This document shows positions 1 to 12,214 of a stretch of DNA of 64,000 nt, one piece after another. The translations under genes and the position numbers were made by a program. The stretch is taken from contig CM060708.1 in NCBI GenBank assembly GCA_030686995.1, positions 106,925,044-106,989,043 of the forward strand, written 5' to 3'. How positions within the stretch are numbered: the first letter of the stretch is position 1; every line of letters starts with the position of its first letter. Source of the stretch: Artemisia argyi (taxonomy: Eukaryota > Streptophyta > Magnoliopsida > Asterales > Asteraceae). The notes beneath the pieces were generated by a model. The model worked only from the letters and a program-made list of their open reading frames with translations, had not been told where the DNA came from and made no database searches.

Positions 1-1339
1 TACTTAGAGTACAGGGTTCAAGACGTGTCAATAAGCTGAGTCATCACAATAAATAATTACTCACACGTAATAGGGCAAAAAAAGCGTCCCACTATAAAGA
101 GATGACCACAGAAAGATGGCAAAACAGACACATACCATCCAAAACAAAAAAAAAGTGGCGCTCCTATTTCAGCATCTTCGACCAGAAACCATCCCCGTAT
201 ACTCAAGAAGAGACTGGTTAAAACCTCCGCAAAATAAACACCCAGGGAAGAACACTCAAAGAACTGCAAAAAAGAGGCATAAGAATTTCTTAAGTGACTA
301 CTAATAAAATTTAGTCACCCTAAAACGGCGACTAATAACCATAGGCCATAATGCTTTACAAAACCCCGCTACCAAATTCCCCCCATGTCATACCCAGAAG
401 GCGTCCTTTTGACCAAGATGACAGGCTCCGAGCCGCTCTTGGTCAGAAAGACGTCTCAGAACACCCACCCTCCATCCGGCCGCCGTGACCATTCATAAAG
501 CCATCGACTTGTGACACAGAGTTCAGAAGGAGCTCCGTGCTCCTAAAGAACACGCGTCCACGGAAAACCTATTGACCATCAAGGTTCTCGTTGACCACTA
601 GGGAGGCAACAAGCCAAATGAGGGTTTCGCGGCTGGTTGAACACAACAAGCCGTATTAAGGACGGGTCACCAAAGGATAGAAGGGGAAGATAAAATGCAG
701 GTACAAGCATGCAATGGTGAGGAGGGACGCATCAGAAACGTCGTGGGAGATCCATTTCTCAAATACAACCACGGCCGCCAGGATCCTCACCAGATTGCCT
801 AAAAGGAAAGGATGAATATGATGCCTTCATCCTTGTTGCTGACTAGAGCTGGCACGAAGACTACTCGCTAAGGGGCTAGATACTCCACCAAACCTTACCA
901 CTAACAAGAGTTGCAAAAACAGATGGGTATTTAGTTCCCCGACACTAAAACATATTCAATCGCATACCAAAGGATATGGTCAACAAGGGAACAAGTAAGC
1001 CCTAATTAACCTAGGACAATGCGGAAAGAAGACCAGACGAAATATAAGTAATGCCGCCGAGATTTGCTGATACATGGGCACCAAAAAAATCCGGTCCTAC
1101 AAAGGTCAAGAAAGAAAAAAGAAAATAATAATAATACAAGGTGGAACCCTCACTACATCTGGTATCTAAAAGAGCCACGGTACTTACATGATGCTAAGGG
1201 TTCTCAAAGCCAGAAAGAAAACATCATAACCAAAAGATAAAAAGAAACTTCCGGGAATAGACAGTGGCAAAGCAACTGCAAGCTACAAAGACCAAGAGGC
1301 AAAAAGCGGAAGTACTTCTAAAAGGTGTAAAGACTAATA

Positions 1340-1455
1340 GTAAAAGACGGAACCCAGGCTCTGCAAACATACAAAAAGACGGAATCTAGATTCCGCAAAA
1401 ATATAAAAGACGGAGCTCAGGCTCGACAAAAATGTAAAAGCCGGAAAAATCCGCA
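1340..1455. repeat. Imperfect ~33-bp tandem repeat with hairpin units
   Basis: About three and a half units start AAAAGACGGA and continue with a short inverted motif and an A-rich tail. In the second unit the motif is a clear hairpin, GGAATCTAGATTCC. The units have diverged from each other, so the array is old. Confidence 0.6.
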
Positions 1456-1621
1456 ACATGTTCCAATCGAATTTTATTTATTTTTTATTTTTTTTAGAAT
1501 TTGCAACTACTTTTACTTATAGTATTCTGATTTCTAACAAAACAAGAGCAGAGAATAGCTACCTCCACCAAGCTCAAATACTCTTTCAAATATTCTTTTA
1601 TTTGTCAAAGCAGCAACACAT

Positions 1622-1696
1622 GTTATTCCGTATAACAAAAAAGTGAGTAAGACGCGCACACAAAGGGCACGTCCTAAGAAAGTTATTCCGTATAAC
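1622..1696. repeat. Pair of identical 15-bp hairpin motifs
   Basis: GTTATTCCGTATAAC occurs at 1622-1636 and again at 1682-1696, exactly 60 bp apart. The arms GTTAT and ATAAC are complementary, so each copy could fold on itself. Confidence 0.6.
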
Positions 1697-1876
1697 TAAA
1701 AAGGTGCGAAACCTTATAACTTAACTGCAGGTACGTAAGAGGGATTGCAAACCCAGTACCGGGAGGATAACCCACAAATATCCTTTTAAGACTAAAAATA
1801 AATTACGTATCTATACGTATTTTAAAACTAGCAAAGCACAAACAATCAAGTACAAACAAAGACGCATAAAGTTAGA

Positions 1877-3324
1877 TGATAAGGCGAAAAGTGTACCGCT
1901 TTTAAGGGGTCATTTAAGCTTGAATTCGTGATTATTTGATCAATTATTGCCCTAAATCATTCCTTTTGTCATTTTAGGTACTTTTGAGAAGAAATCTGGA
2001 AAAAGAAGCATTTTGGACGTTTTTGGAGCGATTAAGTGAAGAAAACGATAAAGTCTCAAAATCCTTGCTGGGAATAGTACCTGACGGTGTCAAAGCCATA
2101 CAAGTGACGGCATCAAGCTTGGCAAAAGAGGTGGATATGGAAAATACACATGACCGCCCAGAACAATTTCAAGGCAATTTGGCCTGATGGCGTCACCAAG
2201 GCCGTCAGGGTCAGAATACATGTGACAGCCCAGAGTAGAATTACACATGACAGCATCAGAAGTGGATCTAGGCAATACGAATTTTATCTTGGCAGCGAGT
2301 TGACGGCGTCACAAGCTATAACGTGATGCCGTCAAGGTGTAAAATCTATATATAGTTTTCTAATTTTCATTCATTAAGTGTGGAACTTTTGGAGAACTTC
2401 TTAGTGCAAACCCTAGATGAATTTTCTATAAAAAAAATAAGGGTTTCAACGCTTTTTCCATCCATGTTCAATTGAAGATAAGTTTTCCAATAATCATTCA
2501 ATATGTCTATGTGTTGTTTGATTTTATCTTATGCTTGTCTTCTTTTTAACATGCTAGGCTATGTTTTTCTTGTGTTTGCTTAGATGTAATGAAACCTAGA
2601 TGATGATTATTGGTTGATGGTTTGTTTATAATTGTTGTGGATGATTGAATTCGATGTTAGGCTTAAGAAAACTGGCAGACTTCCAATTAGTAACTTGCTT
2701 GAACGTCTTAAGAAACATGATCGGAGGTGTACTACAATTTATTGGTTGTATTTAATGCGTAGGCAACTGCTAGTGATACTACATTAGGAGCTAGTAGTCG
2801 GCTCGACCTAGAATGAAGTAGAAGCCTATAGAGTTAGGGAATATCGTACACGGCCCTACGACTGATATTAAGGAATATAACCCGTCATCCATGCAATTTT
2901 AACAAGCTAATCAACTGATAAAAGATTTCTAGGGAGTAGTGAAATCTAAGTAAACATATTTTATTTTATTATTATTTCCACCACAAATTAGTTTAAGTTT
3001 AAGTTTTATTTTATTTTGATTGTATCTTTAGTTGATTGGGTTAGTTGAATAGCAACTAATTCCGCCAACTCCTTCAAAAATGAGATTTTTATTTGCTTTT
3101 TATAAAAATATAAAAATACAAAAAGAATCATCCCTCACCTTTAGACCTAGTTTAGTAGAATTTTAATCCTAGCGAATACTATTCCTGAGTTGAACGATCA
3201 ATCCCCCGGTACTTGTCACTATACTATACTACAACGATCAGGTACACTGTCTGGCAGGGATTGCAAGCTTCTCAAGATCCCTTGAGAGGTAAAACCTTTT
3301 GTGAGGGCGCAATCCCGCACATCA
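1877..3324 (+). mobile_element. G-family Ty3/gypsy LTR (5' LTR of a truncated copy)
   Basis: The segment starts TGATAAGGCGAAAAGTG and ends GCACATCA. It aligns by eye with the G1 LTRs (26956-28633) over the start, the TGACG-rich block, the conserved CTTAAGAAACATGATCGGAGG region, and the terminal CAGGTACACTG region. It is directly followed by a primer-binding site, so it is a 5' LTR. The internal region is lost shortly afterwards, at about 3363. Its TGACG/CGTCA motifs lie at about 2082-2340 and are more degraded than in G2. Confidence 0.8.
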
Positions 3325-3330
3325 AGTTTT

Positions 3331-3348
3331 TGGCGCTGTTGCCAGGGA
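3331..3348 (+). promoter_or_regulatory. Primer-binding site of G-family copy
   Basis: TGGCGCTGTTGCCAGGGA lies 6 bp after the LTR end. It resembles the tRNA-Asp type site used by plant Athila elements (family knowledge), with a few mismatches. Confidence 0.7.
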
Positions 3349-4289
3349 ATAGTTATTGTCTAGTGTTGAGGCAACATGATCAAGATCTCTTTATGTTTTA
3401 ATGATGACAAATAAACCATCGAAACACATAAAATAACAAACGTTAGCTCAAAATCACTGGAGCCAATGTCTGCTGCTGGCGCGCTGCCCACGCGTCAACG
3501 CACGGGTGACGCGCCAGGAGTCTGTATGGTTCCGGGAAAATTTTGAAAGGCGGATTTCCCCTTACCCGACAAATGTGGATCTTTCAAAACAGGTATGAAT
3601 ATGTTATGTGCTTAATTAAGAACACTCGAAACGAGTTTTGAGATTTGAGAAATCCTATTTTTAGAACACCCATTTATGGGAAAACGCCAACTCATGTTTT
3701 CTAACTACCGCCTCTAGCCAAGGCTTTTATAAACTTAGGGAGCTTGTATATTTCACGTAACATCGTGTTGAAGCATCCATATGCTCAAATCCCGTGCTTA
3801 CGTCTTCTCTAATTACGTAACGGGTTTACTCCCTTATTGGTCAAACTAAGACAAAGGTCATTTTGCGTAAATGCATCCTTTCCCACTTGGGTTATGCTTT
3901 ACATCAAAGCAAAGGACTTAAATTGTTTGATCCAAGGTATTAGTTGAGAACGTCGAGTCATGGAAAATCACGAGATATGAAACTATGGATTCTCGACATT
4001 GTGTTATTTGAACTTATAAGTAACCTATGATTTTCTCAACTTATAATCTTAATTGTCTAAACCTTTTCTTCTTAATGACAATTAGATTATGTCTTAATCC
4101 TCTCTTAATCCCATTTATACAAAAGACAAAACCAATCATATCCAAATCAAATATTCTCTTACACAATCTCTTACACCCTTACATATTCCCTTACACACTA
4201 CATATCAACCATCCAATCCCTTACAACATATCTCAACCCTTCATATTAAACACATGCCAATTGTTGGAAACCCTAATATGGCTCCTCTC

Positions 4290-4760
4290 ATCCTAGCCAT
4301 TGATTTCAAATTACAACAAATCACAACCATCCATTCAACCTCTCATATCTATTTCATCACATAGGTTTCATCCTAACCATTGAATTCAAATCAAACACAT
4401 CTCAACCATCCATCCTATCCTTCTTCCCTATACCACCACATGTGTTTGATGATAGCCATTGAATTCAAACCAAAACAATCCTAACCATTGATCCAACCTT
4501 TCCCCCCAAGCAAAAGAGGCTCCCTTTGATCTCATCCATCCAATTCAAATGAAACCATCTCAACCCTTCATTTCTCCTTTCCCCCAAGCAAAGCATATTC
4601 CTTGGAATATCCTTTTAACCCTAACCTAGGCAAGTGTGATCTTAGCCATCCATCTCTAATGAGATCATCTCATCCATCCACATTTCTCCACATGCCAAAT
4701 TGTTTGAAAACCAAGGGAAGCTCCCTTTGATCCTAGCCATCCAATTCAAACCATTTCATT
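4290..4760. repeat. Degenerate C/A-rich repeats
   Basis: Variants of CTAACCATTGAATTCAAA and CTCAACCATCCAT recur many times at irregular spacing. The open frames across this stretch are by-products of the low-complexity sequence. Confidence 0.6.
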
Positions 4761-5301
4761 TCAACCCTCCATCACATTCTTCCCCCCCCCCAAGCATTGG
4801 AATATTCCTTGGCATATTCTTTCTCTCTTTTCTATGCCATGTGAGGAGATGCACTTCTACCCCTTCTAAACTACCCTATCTACATTTTAAACCCTTGGTA
4901 ATTTGGCTTCTCTTTAAACACTTCACAAATGATTTTCCAAATTGGCTATTTGAGTTGGTAAACCTTAGAATGATATTTGAGTTGGCAAAAGTAGTAAGGA
5001 CTAGTTTTGCATAATATTAAAACCCTAGGATAGATAATAACATAAGTATAAACTAAAAAGGACTAAAAATGTAAATAGTATAAAGTTAAAGGTCTAAAAT
5101 GGTAAATATAGAAAACTTAGGAGTCTTAGGTTAATTACATAAAATATAGAAGTCTAGGGACTAGTTGTGTCAAGTATAGATAGTTATTAGTATAAGTAAT
5201 ATAGTAATATAAAACTTAGGGTAGAAAACATAAATATATAAACTATAAGGGTAAAAAGTGAAAATACCATATAAGTATAAAACCTAAATAAAGTTAAAAG
5301 C

Positions 5302-5640
5302 ATAACACAATACTAGGGAGCTTCATACAAGGAGTACTATGTGGATATTTCATTTTTGACGAGTTTGTTGGGTTTACGAATTAAAGTGCCCTGACTCCTC
5401 GAACGATTATTGCATATACTTCTGAGATATGATGGCCCGAACGGTGATATGATTATAACTAAACCCTAATAACAACATAACTCAATAATTGGGAGCTTTG
5501 TGTGAGGAGTATTAACTTCTGAATTATGATGGCCCGAATGGTATTATGTTGATAACATAATACAATAGTAGGGAACTTCATGTGAGGAGTCATATACTTC
5601 TGAATTACAATGGCCTGAACGGTGTTATGTTATATCTAAA
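5302..5640. repeat. Imperfect tandem repeat, about 80-bp unit
   Basis: Three units share the order AACATAA..CAATA.T.GGGA.CTT, GTGAGGAGT, ACTTCTGA.ATTA, ATGGCC.GAA.GGT, TATGTTA. The last two units (about 5470-5552 and 5553-5632) are the most alike. The first contains extra sequence. Confidence 0.65.
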
Positions 5641-6639
5641 ACATTAACAAACCTAAAAAAATAACTTGAAAAACATAAACATGATAACTAAAAGCTTGAC
5701 ATACATACCAAAACCAACAACACACTAGGATACGTGAGTAAGGCGGTCTAGTTCCCGAGTCACTATTTGCATTACTTAGATTACTCTACACCCAGGTGAG
5801 TTTTTCATAGCCTTACATCTTTTTAAACTTTCACTCTAAATGCTTTTATAAACCCTGTAAGGGGAATACATGCTAAATGCTTTACTTAAAATCGAATACA
5901 AGTCTTTTTCATGGGTTTTTTGCACGAGTAAACTAACTGCCACCACTACATAACCAAAATTCATGAATCTAATCGTTTGGGATGTTTTATCCAAACGAAC
6001 GCGAATATAGTTGATAGATCTATTGGAGTTTGACAACTCCCGTTGGTATTAACACCCCACTAGGTGGTACCAATAAGTACTATATTTGAATCCACTCAAG
6101 GTATAACTTTGGCAAGTTATCCTTCTATCCCCTCATGTTGGGTCTGCAACCCACATGACCCGGATCATTAAGGTGTGATTCATGAGCTTAGTGCAACCTA
6201 CTTAACTCCTGATAATTGTGCATGCATCACAATTATCACAAAAACTTGCATTTTCCCAGATGAGTGTAACAACTGAACCCAGGGAACTTGTATTCACTAA
6301 TCCCTAAACCTATGATTCTCACTTAACACCTAATGTTGACTTTTTAAGCATGTATTCTAGGTATATTACTTCTATGGACCTATGGCGGAAGGAGGTACAG
6401 AACTCGGAGGACTTTTCATGGTTATCATTCAAACACAACCAACCTAACTCTTAGATATTTAGGACCTCAACAAAATAAAAATATATCTTTTATGATTAAA
6501 ACTCTGATAATTATGAATGATAACTAAATTTTCAAAACGTCTCTTTTCGAGTCATTTTCTATTACTGTATCTGTGATTCTATGAAGTAATACCCCAAACA
6601 CTTTATCCGCTGCGATTAGTGAAAAATGGGGGTGTTACA

Positions 6640-7040
6640 AGCGGAAGGGTCATTGGCATCTATGTGCTCAAGTTGTCTACCCTCTCCAGCATGCTTAAAA
6701 CCAGCCACCAAACCGTCTTGCATCCCTTTCCTAACGGCACAACTCAACAACTTCTGAAGTGATGAGTGATACTACAAAGAACTCAAACACTTTGCGAGGA
6801 ATAACCTCATGCCATTGCTAAGGAACCTCCTACGGCTTGCAACAGCAGTAAGGAAGCGAGGGTAAAAAGCCTCATGAACATTAATAACCACCTCCACGAG
6901 ACGCTACTCCAATTGAACCAGTTTATCGGTAAGACCCTTCACCTGGGCATCCTGATACCCCTTGAAAAGAAAATCCAAGTTATCAAGGGTATCCCGAAGC
7001 CAACGAGCCTGTAAAAAAATTTTAAAAGAGAGAGAGAGAG

Positions 7041-7107
<67 letters not shown>

Positions 7108-7233
7108 AAAAAAGCAAAGGGAGGAATAAAGGAAATAATAAAACTCATACCCGATGTGAAGACCACTTGAGCTGACACTTTAAATCCTTAACTTCAGCAA
7201 CCAAACAATCTGGATCACGGCAATTACCCTCCC
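6640..7233 (-). pseudogene. Antisense gypsy-type transposon gene of element T, C-terminal piece
   Basis: Read on the minus strand, an exon ending near 7151 is followed by an intron (7150-7009, GT...AG, 142 bp) and a second exon. The second exon encodes a block containing RWLRDTLDNLDFLFKGYQ and later KGMQDGLVAGFKHAGEGR. These resemble the C-terminal half of plant proteins annotated as putative gypsy-type transposon proteins (PF04195 group, from memory), which occur in Tat-lineage elements. At least two in-frame stops break it. The intron's pyrimidine tract has become a long CT microsatellite. The piece is bounded by the LTR at 6639 and by element C at 7234. The other pieces are at 14975-16483 and 28639-29094. 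Confidence 0.65.
7029..7100. repeat. (GA)n microsatellite
   Basis: A nearly pure GA tract of about 70 bp. On the minus strand it is the CT-rich tract just upstream of a splice acceptor in the T gene relic. The open frame of repeated Leu-Ser through it is not a gene. Confidence 0.95.
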
Positions 7234-7531
7234 AGGAGGAATGAAAGTCTGTTCTTTGGTCTAACTTTGTTTTGTAGCACATCACCATAGCTCGATTCCC
7301 CGGTGCCCTCATTAAGGGGGAGCACTTAGCTAGTGGGAGCTTGTATTTCCTTGATCACTCTAACAATTATCTTTCATGGGTGCTCATGTCTTCTCTCCTC
7401 AACAACCACGACACACCTTTTTGATTCTACAAAAAGGGGGAGAAGTAACGGGAAAACTCATTAAAAATTTATCAACGCGTAATTTTACGTAAAATGAGCT
7501 TATATTTTGTAATCATCAAAAAGGGGGAGAT
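7234..7531 (+). mobile_element. Truncated 3' internal end of an element-C copy with polypurine tract
   Basis: From about 7245 this stretch matches 13984-14257 just before the other C LTR (shared AGCACATCACCATAGCTCG and ATTAAGGGGGAGCACTTAGC). It ends in AAAAAGGGGGAGA, a polypurine tract, directly before an LTR. So the LTR at 7532 serves as the 3' LTR of this remnant and the 5' LTR of the next unit, as in a tandem array whose left part is deleted. Confidence 0.75.
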
Positions 7532-7930
7532 TGTTAATACAAATAATGTCAAAAACGTTATTTGCATTATTCGGTCTTCTCGTGTTTTGATAATCACAAA
7601 ATATAAAGACATGTTACGTAAAGTTACAGTTTATAAGTTTTTAATCGAGGAAACTCGTTACTTCTACGTAGCTGCTTCAACATCACTTCCAGGTATGAAC
7701 AAACTTTATACCATCATTAGTTAAGTGATCAAAGAATTTTATTTTCACCTAAACTTACATTTTTAAGTTTGACAAAACATTTTCACAAAAGTATTTTTGT
7801 GTTTTTAAAAGAAATGTTTATTAAGAAAATGAATTCAAATTCAAACATTACAACAGCTAGTTTTCCCTCCAACCTTTACCAGATAGTTTTTCACCATGTC
7901 TGGACAAAAATGGGAGCGTTTTTTGGGGCA

Positions 7931-7993
7931 GTCCCGTAAAGGGGTCGACGGTCCCTTAGTGATAAAGGACCGTCACCTATTTAAGGGACCGTC
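7931..7993 (+). repeat. GGTCCCTTA/TAAGGGACC hairpin cassette 1 (in LTR)
   Basis: Inverted copies of GACGGTCCCTTA and TAAGGGACCGTC alternate and can pair with each other. The same cassette recurs at 10401, 12487, 13801 and 14655 within element C. Confidence 0.8.
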
Positions 7994-8435
7994 TGCTCCT
8001 TTGTGTCGACTATAAATACTGGACTGTTCTCTTTCAAAATAAGACTTTTCACACACACAAAAACTTTCTGGTCTTTGTTCCTTTTATTCTTTGATCACTA
8101 TAACATGTCCGTATATGTTTATAAGTGATTTCCTCTTCCGTCAAGTGCAAGAGAAGAACTCTCGACAACTATGAAGATTCGAGATGTTATAGGTGTCCAC
8201 ACACAAACATAACATATGTTACGTGATAGGATTCATATCATGTCATTGTTTTCCGACTTGTGTGTGAGTCGGGGATGGGGTATAAACTTGGATGGTGATG
8301 TAGTTCTAAGTATTGTATTTGTGTGAGCTTGGATGGTGATGTAGTTCCAAGAAGTCTTGTAACTAGATTAGTTCATGTATTTCTTGTGAGGAGAGTGATG
8401 TCCTAAAGTGTAGGTTAGGATTTGTTTTGTCATTA

Positions 8436-8592
8436 TGTAAAGACTTAGATCGGGGACGATCAAGTGCGATATGTATGTAAAGACTTGATTCGTGTGAAGA
8501 ATCAAGTGAGTCGTGTATGTGAAGGCTTGGTTCGGGTGAAGAACCAAGTATGTCTAACAAGTGAAGACTTGGATCGGTTGAAGATTCAAGAT
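8436..8592. repeat. Imperfect tandem repeat in element C LTR
   Basis: Four diverged units of about 40-55 bp share GTAAAGACTTGGATCGG, GTGAAGAATCAAG and similar blocks. The block is absent from the 3' LTR, which has lost about 780 bp here. Confidence 0.6.
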
Positions 8593-9027
8593 GGACAAGA
8601 GTGCTTGTTCGTGTGGCCACGTGGGCCTTTGGAATAGATTGGTTCTAGCTATGATTAGAACTCGACGTTATGCTTAGTGTCATTAAGCCTTGTGTAAGCA
8701 TGTGTACGGATTGCTCCGCCTGAAGGAGTGTGTTGATATAGTGATTCATAACTCTCAAGTGTAGTACTCGGGGAGTGGAGTAGGACGGAGAGTGAGCTTC
8801 GTGCCGAACCACTATAAATCGTCGCGTCTCTTGGTTGTGCTCTTTCTTTACTCTTCACTTTGCTTGTTTATTTACGTTTGCTAGTAATTAAATTGATATC
8901 ACATAACTATTAAGATTCAACATGTTTGTTAATGAAAAATAACCGGACCTAAAACGGCGAAACGGTTTAGAAAATTAAAAAGAAGCGGTGAAACTATTCA
9001 ACCCTCCCCCCTTCTAGTTTCTACAAT

Positions 9028-9039
9028 TGGTATCAGAGC
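9028..9039 (+). promoter_or_regulatory. Primer-binding site (initiator tRNA-Met type) of element C
   Basis: TGGTATCAGAGC lies 2 bp after the LTR end. This is the classic plant Ty1/copia primer site. Confidence 0.9.
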
Positions 9040-9125
9040 TTCCTTTATCAAGATCTTTAAAGTATATTGTACTTTAAAACTTGAATCGATCTATGTAATC
9101 AAGATGATATCTAGAAGGGCATCAT

Positions 9126-9344
9126 TTGAATGAGTCACCATTTTTTAAAAATGAAAATCTTGTCATTTGGAAAAATGAATTTGAAGGTTATGTGAAATCA
9201 ATAGATCATTCTCTTTGGCATGTCATTTCTATTGATGATTTATATTCAATAATAGAGAGTTTTACTAATAAGTTTTTCATAAATAACTTGCATAAAATAT
9301 TTGAAGCAAAAATGTTGATTTATGAATCTTTGCTGAAAATCTAG
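9126..9344 (+). pseudogene. Copia-like gag N-terminal relic
   Basis: About 72 codons show the usual gag start pattern: a W (VIWKNEFEGYVKSID) followed by LWHVI. The frame has no ATG in phase; the nearby ATG at 9104 is in another frame and stops at once. The frame ends in a stop, and the continuation is broken by further stops. It follows the primer site by about 90 bp, as a gag should. No zinc knuckle or downstream gag is visible. Confidence 0.5.
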
Positions 9345-11059
9345 TTTGATAAAACAATTTTGTGTCAAATGGCAAATGTCATTTGGTAAAATAGTTTTAA
9401 CATTCGTCAAGGAAATGTTCAAGCCAAAGATGATGAAAATGTGATATTAGAAAGACACTTAGTTTAAGTGAAATCATACACTACTTGTTTGAATGTTTTC
9501 ATTGTAGGTAATGTGGCCGACAAGAATTTCTTGAGCAACCTTGTTGTTGTATCAATCTACTTGTTTTGATGTAATAACTATTAGGAAGACAATGTGCGAC
9601 TTTATGTGCAATGTGGATTGCTAGCTAAGATGTTAATACGCGCCTTAAGCATGTTAACAACCTAATGGTCATCTCACCAAGCCGATTGCATTACTAATCT
9701 TATGGACTAATGGCCAAGTGAATATCATCTAGTCTTGCATCACCAACAACACATGTTTTTGATTATGTGCTAATAAGGATTGCTAAAGGCCAAGGTAAGT
9801 CTTCTTACCAATGTTGACCAATACGTTTGCTATTTAATTGCTTGTTATATGCTCATGTAACTACATGATTAGAGGTTACTTGCTTATATGCTTGATGATG
9901 TTTGTATGCCAATATGTGCTAGATGTTTTGTGATGATTAGACGCTTTGTCTAAATGCTTATCCTTCTTTGGATTCAAGCAAATTATTTGGAAAAATAATG
10001 GTCTTACCATAACCATTGTTTATAGCAAATTTAACGTCAATCAATCACTATAGACGATGCACACTTGCTTCACTCTTTGTTTGCTCTCTAATTCTCATCT
10101 ATGACATTCCTTGAAACTTATTTGATTGACTTCTAGCTACCTCGATGCAAATCTCATCCTTAAATCTCATTTTCTCTTTTCTTCTGTTTCGACTCAAAAT
10201 CCACTCTTTAATCAAGCATATCGAGTCTTTCATTCTTCTTATGTCTCGATTCCACTCTTTACCCATTCCTTAGCCTACTCGTGCGTATTGAGTCATTTTC
10301 GTGTCTTAAAACTCAATGTGTTATGTTTTAAAACCATCTGAACCTAAAGATTTTTCATACTAACCAAAACACCAAAAATCGTCCAAAGACCACAAGCTTC
10401 TGGCGGCGGTTCCTTAGCTCTCGGCGGTCCCATATCGATAAGGGACCGTCCATGAAATTTTGCCTATGCCCCGTTTTTCCTTCTGCATAACATCCAAAAA
10501 CAAACCAAACACCCCCTTTGCTGCAGAAGTGACGATTTTAGAACCTCACTCCCTAAAATCTTACTCACTCAAAATTAAACTAGTTCAAGGCTTACAAACT
10601 CAAGATCATCAATCACCAACTCTTGCTAATCACTCCATTATAAGTTAATTCACTCATTTCCACTTATTTAATTCGAATTAAGTCATTAGGGTTCATATAA
10701 ACATTAAAATTAAAAATTGGGGATTCTCATTTATTTGTTAAATTAACAACAATTGATAGCAAATCCAAACAATGTTGTACTCATAATACTCAAAGTATCA
10801 AACCAATTACTTTACTTTGCTAATTTTGAAAATGGGTCAAATATGAGATCATCCCCAAAAATTCAAATTTGATGTTGTTAATCTTGTTTAATCACGTAAC
10901 AAAAACGTAGTTATACATTGTTAATACATGGCAGAAACGTTTTCATAACCATGCAACGAAATGAATCAAGAATTTCAAAATTAAAAAAGTACTATTATAT
11001 ATGAAGATGTTTGGATTATATTAACTTAATATATTTCTCTATTTTCTTTTAGGAAGAAC
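9345..11059. other. Non-coding spacer of element C
   Basis: I see no gene. It follows the gag relic and leads up to ORF-X, and it contains one hairpin cassette at 10401-10450. The short frames at 10126 and 10460 have no recognisable motif. Confidence 0.6.
10401..10450 (+). repeat. Hairpin cassette 2 of element C
   Basis: CGGCGGTTCCTTAGC, CGGCGGTCCCATA and TAAGGGACCGTC are arranged as in the LTR cassette. It lies about 600 bp upstream of ORF-X. Confidence 0.75.
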
Positions 11060-12214
11060 ATGGTTAAACCAAATTAGGTTGATCATAAAAACTCTCGTAG
11101 ATACATACCTATTGTCTCTACCGAATATCCTCCACCACTTTGCTATAATTTTCAAAGAGTCGAAAAATGTTACATTCATGAAGCTCGGGTGGTCTATCTG
11201 GACTTTGAGGACTTTAGTTACCTCGAAGCCATGTTGGGCTCAGCGAAACTTGAGTGTCTTTTCAAAATTAATGAGTCAATTGTTCCTCGGTTTGTCTTAG
11301 AATTCTATAGTCAATATAGATTAAGGGTCGAATCCATGAACGAATATTATATAGAGTTCGTTGTTCAAACCAAATTCTTTTCATACTTACTTCCCGATTT
11401 TGGTCGTATTCTCGGTCTTCCTACTACGGGGCAATGCTCGTTCACTGACGAATGGAGCCTTGATGCTCTTGTCAGAAGCATCCCCAGAAGTGGGAAATAA
11501 GCTACTACTCCTCCCACTCCAAATGAAATCAGAACCTTCATTCTAAAATCTCGACCACCATCTCTTACCCGAACTTATAGAGGTAAGAAAATTCCTGTAG
11601 AATAAAACCAAATTTTTACAAAAGAAGTTGAAAATCATCTCAAAGCCATTGCGGAGGTTGTACGTGAAAATGCTTTTTGTCTAGGTGGAAATAGAGATCA
11701 TCTTCCCGCGTGTCTCGGTCATATGCTTTATTGTGTTGCCAAATCGGTACCTTACAATCTAGCATTCTACGTAATTAGGAGAATGGAATTTGTCACCAAG
11801 AAACCTAAGTTGAACTTTCCTTATGGCATGCTCTTGACTCGTTTGTTTAACCATATCATGGATGAATTTCCGGAACTTAGATCGAAAAAATATCTCATCC
11901 ATGATCGTGTCATGTTTCTGCTCACTACTCACATTGAGCGTAAGACAAGGTTTGATTCAGGGACGAAGAGGATGTTGTTTCCCGAGTCATCCTCTGATGC
12001 TTCTTCCTCTCATCACATAGATGATGATAAACACGTTGGAAATTCCAATGCTAATGCATCTTCTTCCTCACAAAACCTCTTAAATGCCCTTCCTCAACTC
12101 CCTTAAAATCATGACTCCCAAGACCAATCTGTTATCACTCTCCTCACTCAAATTCGAGACGAGCAAAGGAAAGGTTTGAAGTCAGTCAAGAATATCCTCA
12201 AGAAAAAGAAGTAG
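11060..12214 (+). pseudogene. ORF-X of element C, conserved retroelement-borne protein, four internal stops
   Basis: One reading frame of 385 codons runs from ATG 11060 to TAG 12212-12214 with no frameshift but four internal stops (codons at 11075, 11498, 11600 and 12104). Visible blocks are EARVVYLDFEDFSYLEAML, RFVLEFYSQYR, FCLGGNRDHLPACLGHMLY and FPYGMLLTRLFNHIM, then a serine-rich stretch and a lysine-rich tail (LKKKK). From memory this resembles a hypothetical protein abundant in Asteraceae genomes. I cannot name its domain or function. It has no protease, integrase or polymerase motif. The lack of indels suggests recent decay or purifying selection until lately. Confidence 0.7.

Larger units (their letters stand above)
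1..1876. other. Intergenic/repeat DNA, probably internal part of element T
   Basis: I see no gene here. The short open frames have no recognisable motif. The stretch lies beyond the C-terminal side of the antisense T gene, so it may be the T internal region, but I could not anchor it. It contains two local repeats, annotated separately, and ends where a G-family LTR begins. Confidence 0.35.
3364..6639 (-). mobile_element. Probable long gypsy-type LTR, left boundary uncertain
   Basis: The right edge reads GGGGGTGTTACA, so on the minus strand the unit begins TGTAACACCCCC, the same terminus as the 4.16-kb solo LTR at 43260-47422. It breaks into the antisense T gene just after a codon for alanine. 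The left edge abuts the truncated G copy near 3364, and I could not find a matching target duplication. Part of the left end (3364-4020) may be a different LTR fragment. The middle has C/A-rich degenerate repeats and no credible gene. Confidence 0.5.
7532..9025 (+). mobile_element. Element C central/5' LTR
   Basis: The 1494-bp LTR begins TGTTAATACAAATAATG after a polypurine tract and ends TTCTAGTTTCTACA before the primer site. A likely TATA box is at CTATAAATA (about 8009-8017), and another CTATAAAT is near 8813. It contains one hairpin cassette (7931-7993) and a degenerate tandem repeat (8436-8592). Confidence 0.85.

Noticed and set aside
3364..4020. Separate copia LTR starting TGTTGAGGCAACATG
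   Set aside because: The start looks LTR-like and a TATA-like TTTATAAAC is present, but I found no end, primer site or duplication, so I left it within the uncertain long-LTR entry.
4700..5014. 104-codon plus-strand frame
   Set aside because: It covers C/A-rich degenerate repeats inside a probable LTR.
6939..7178. Minus-strand frame with a long run of Leu-Ser
   Set aside because: It is the GA microsatellite read in frame plus flanking intron and exon of the T gene relic.
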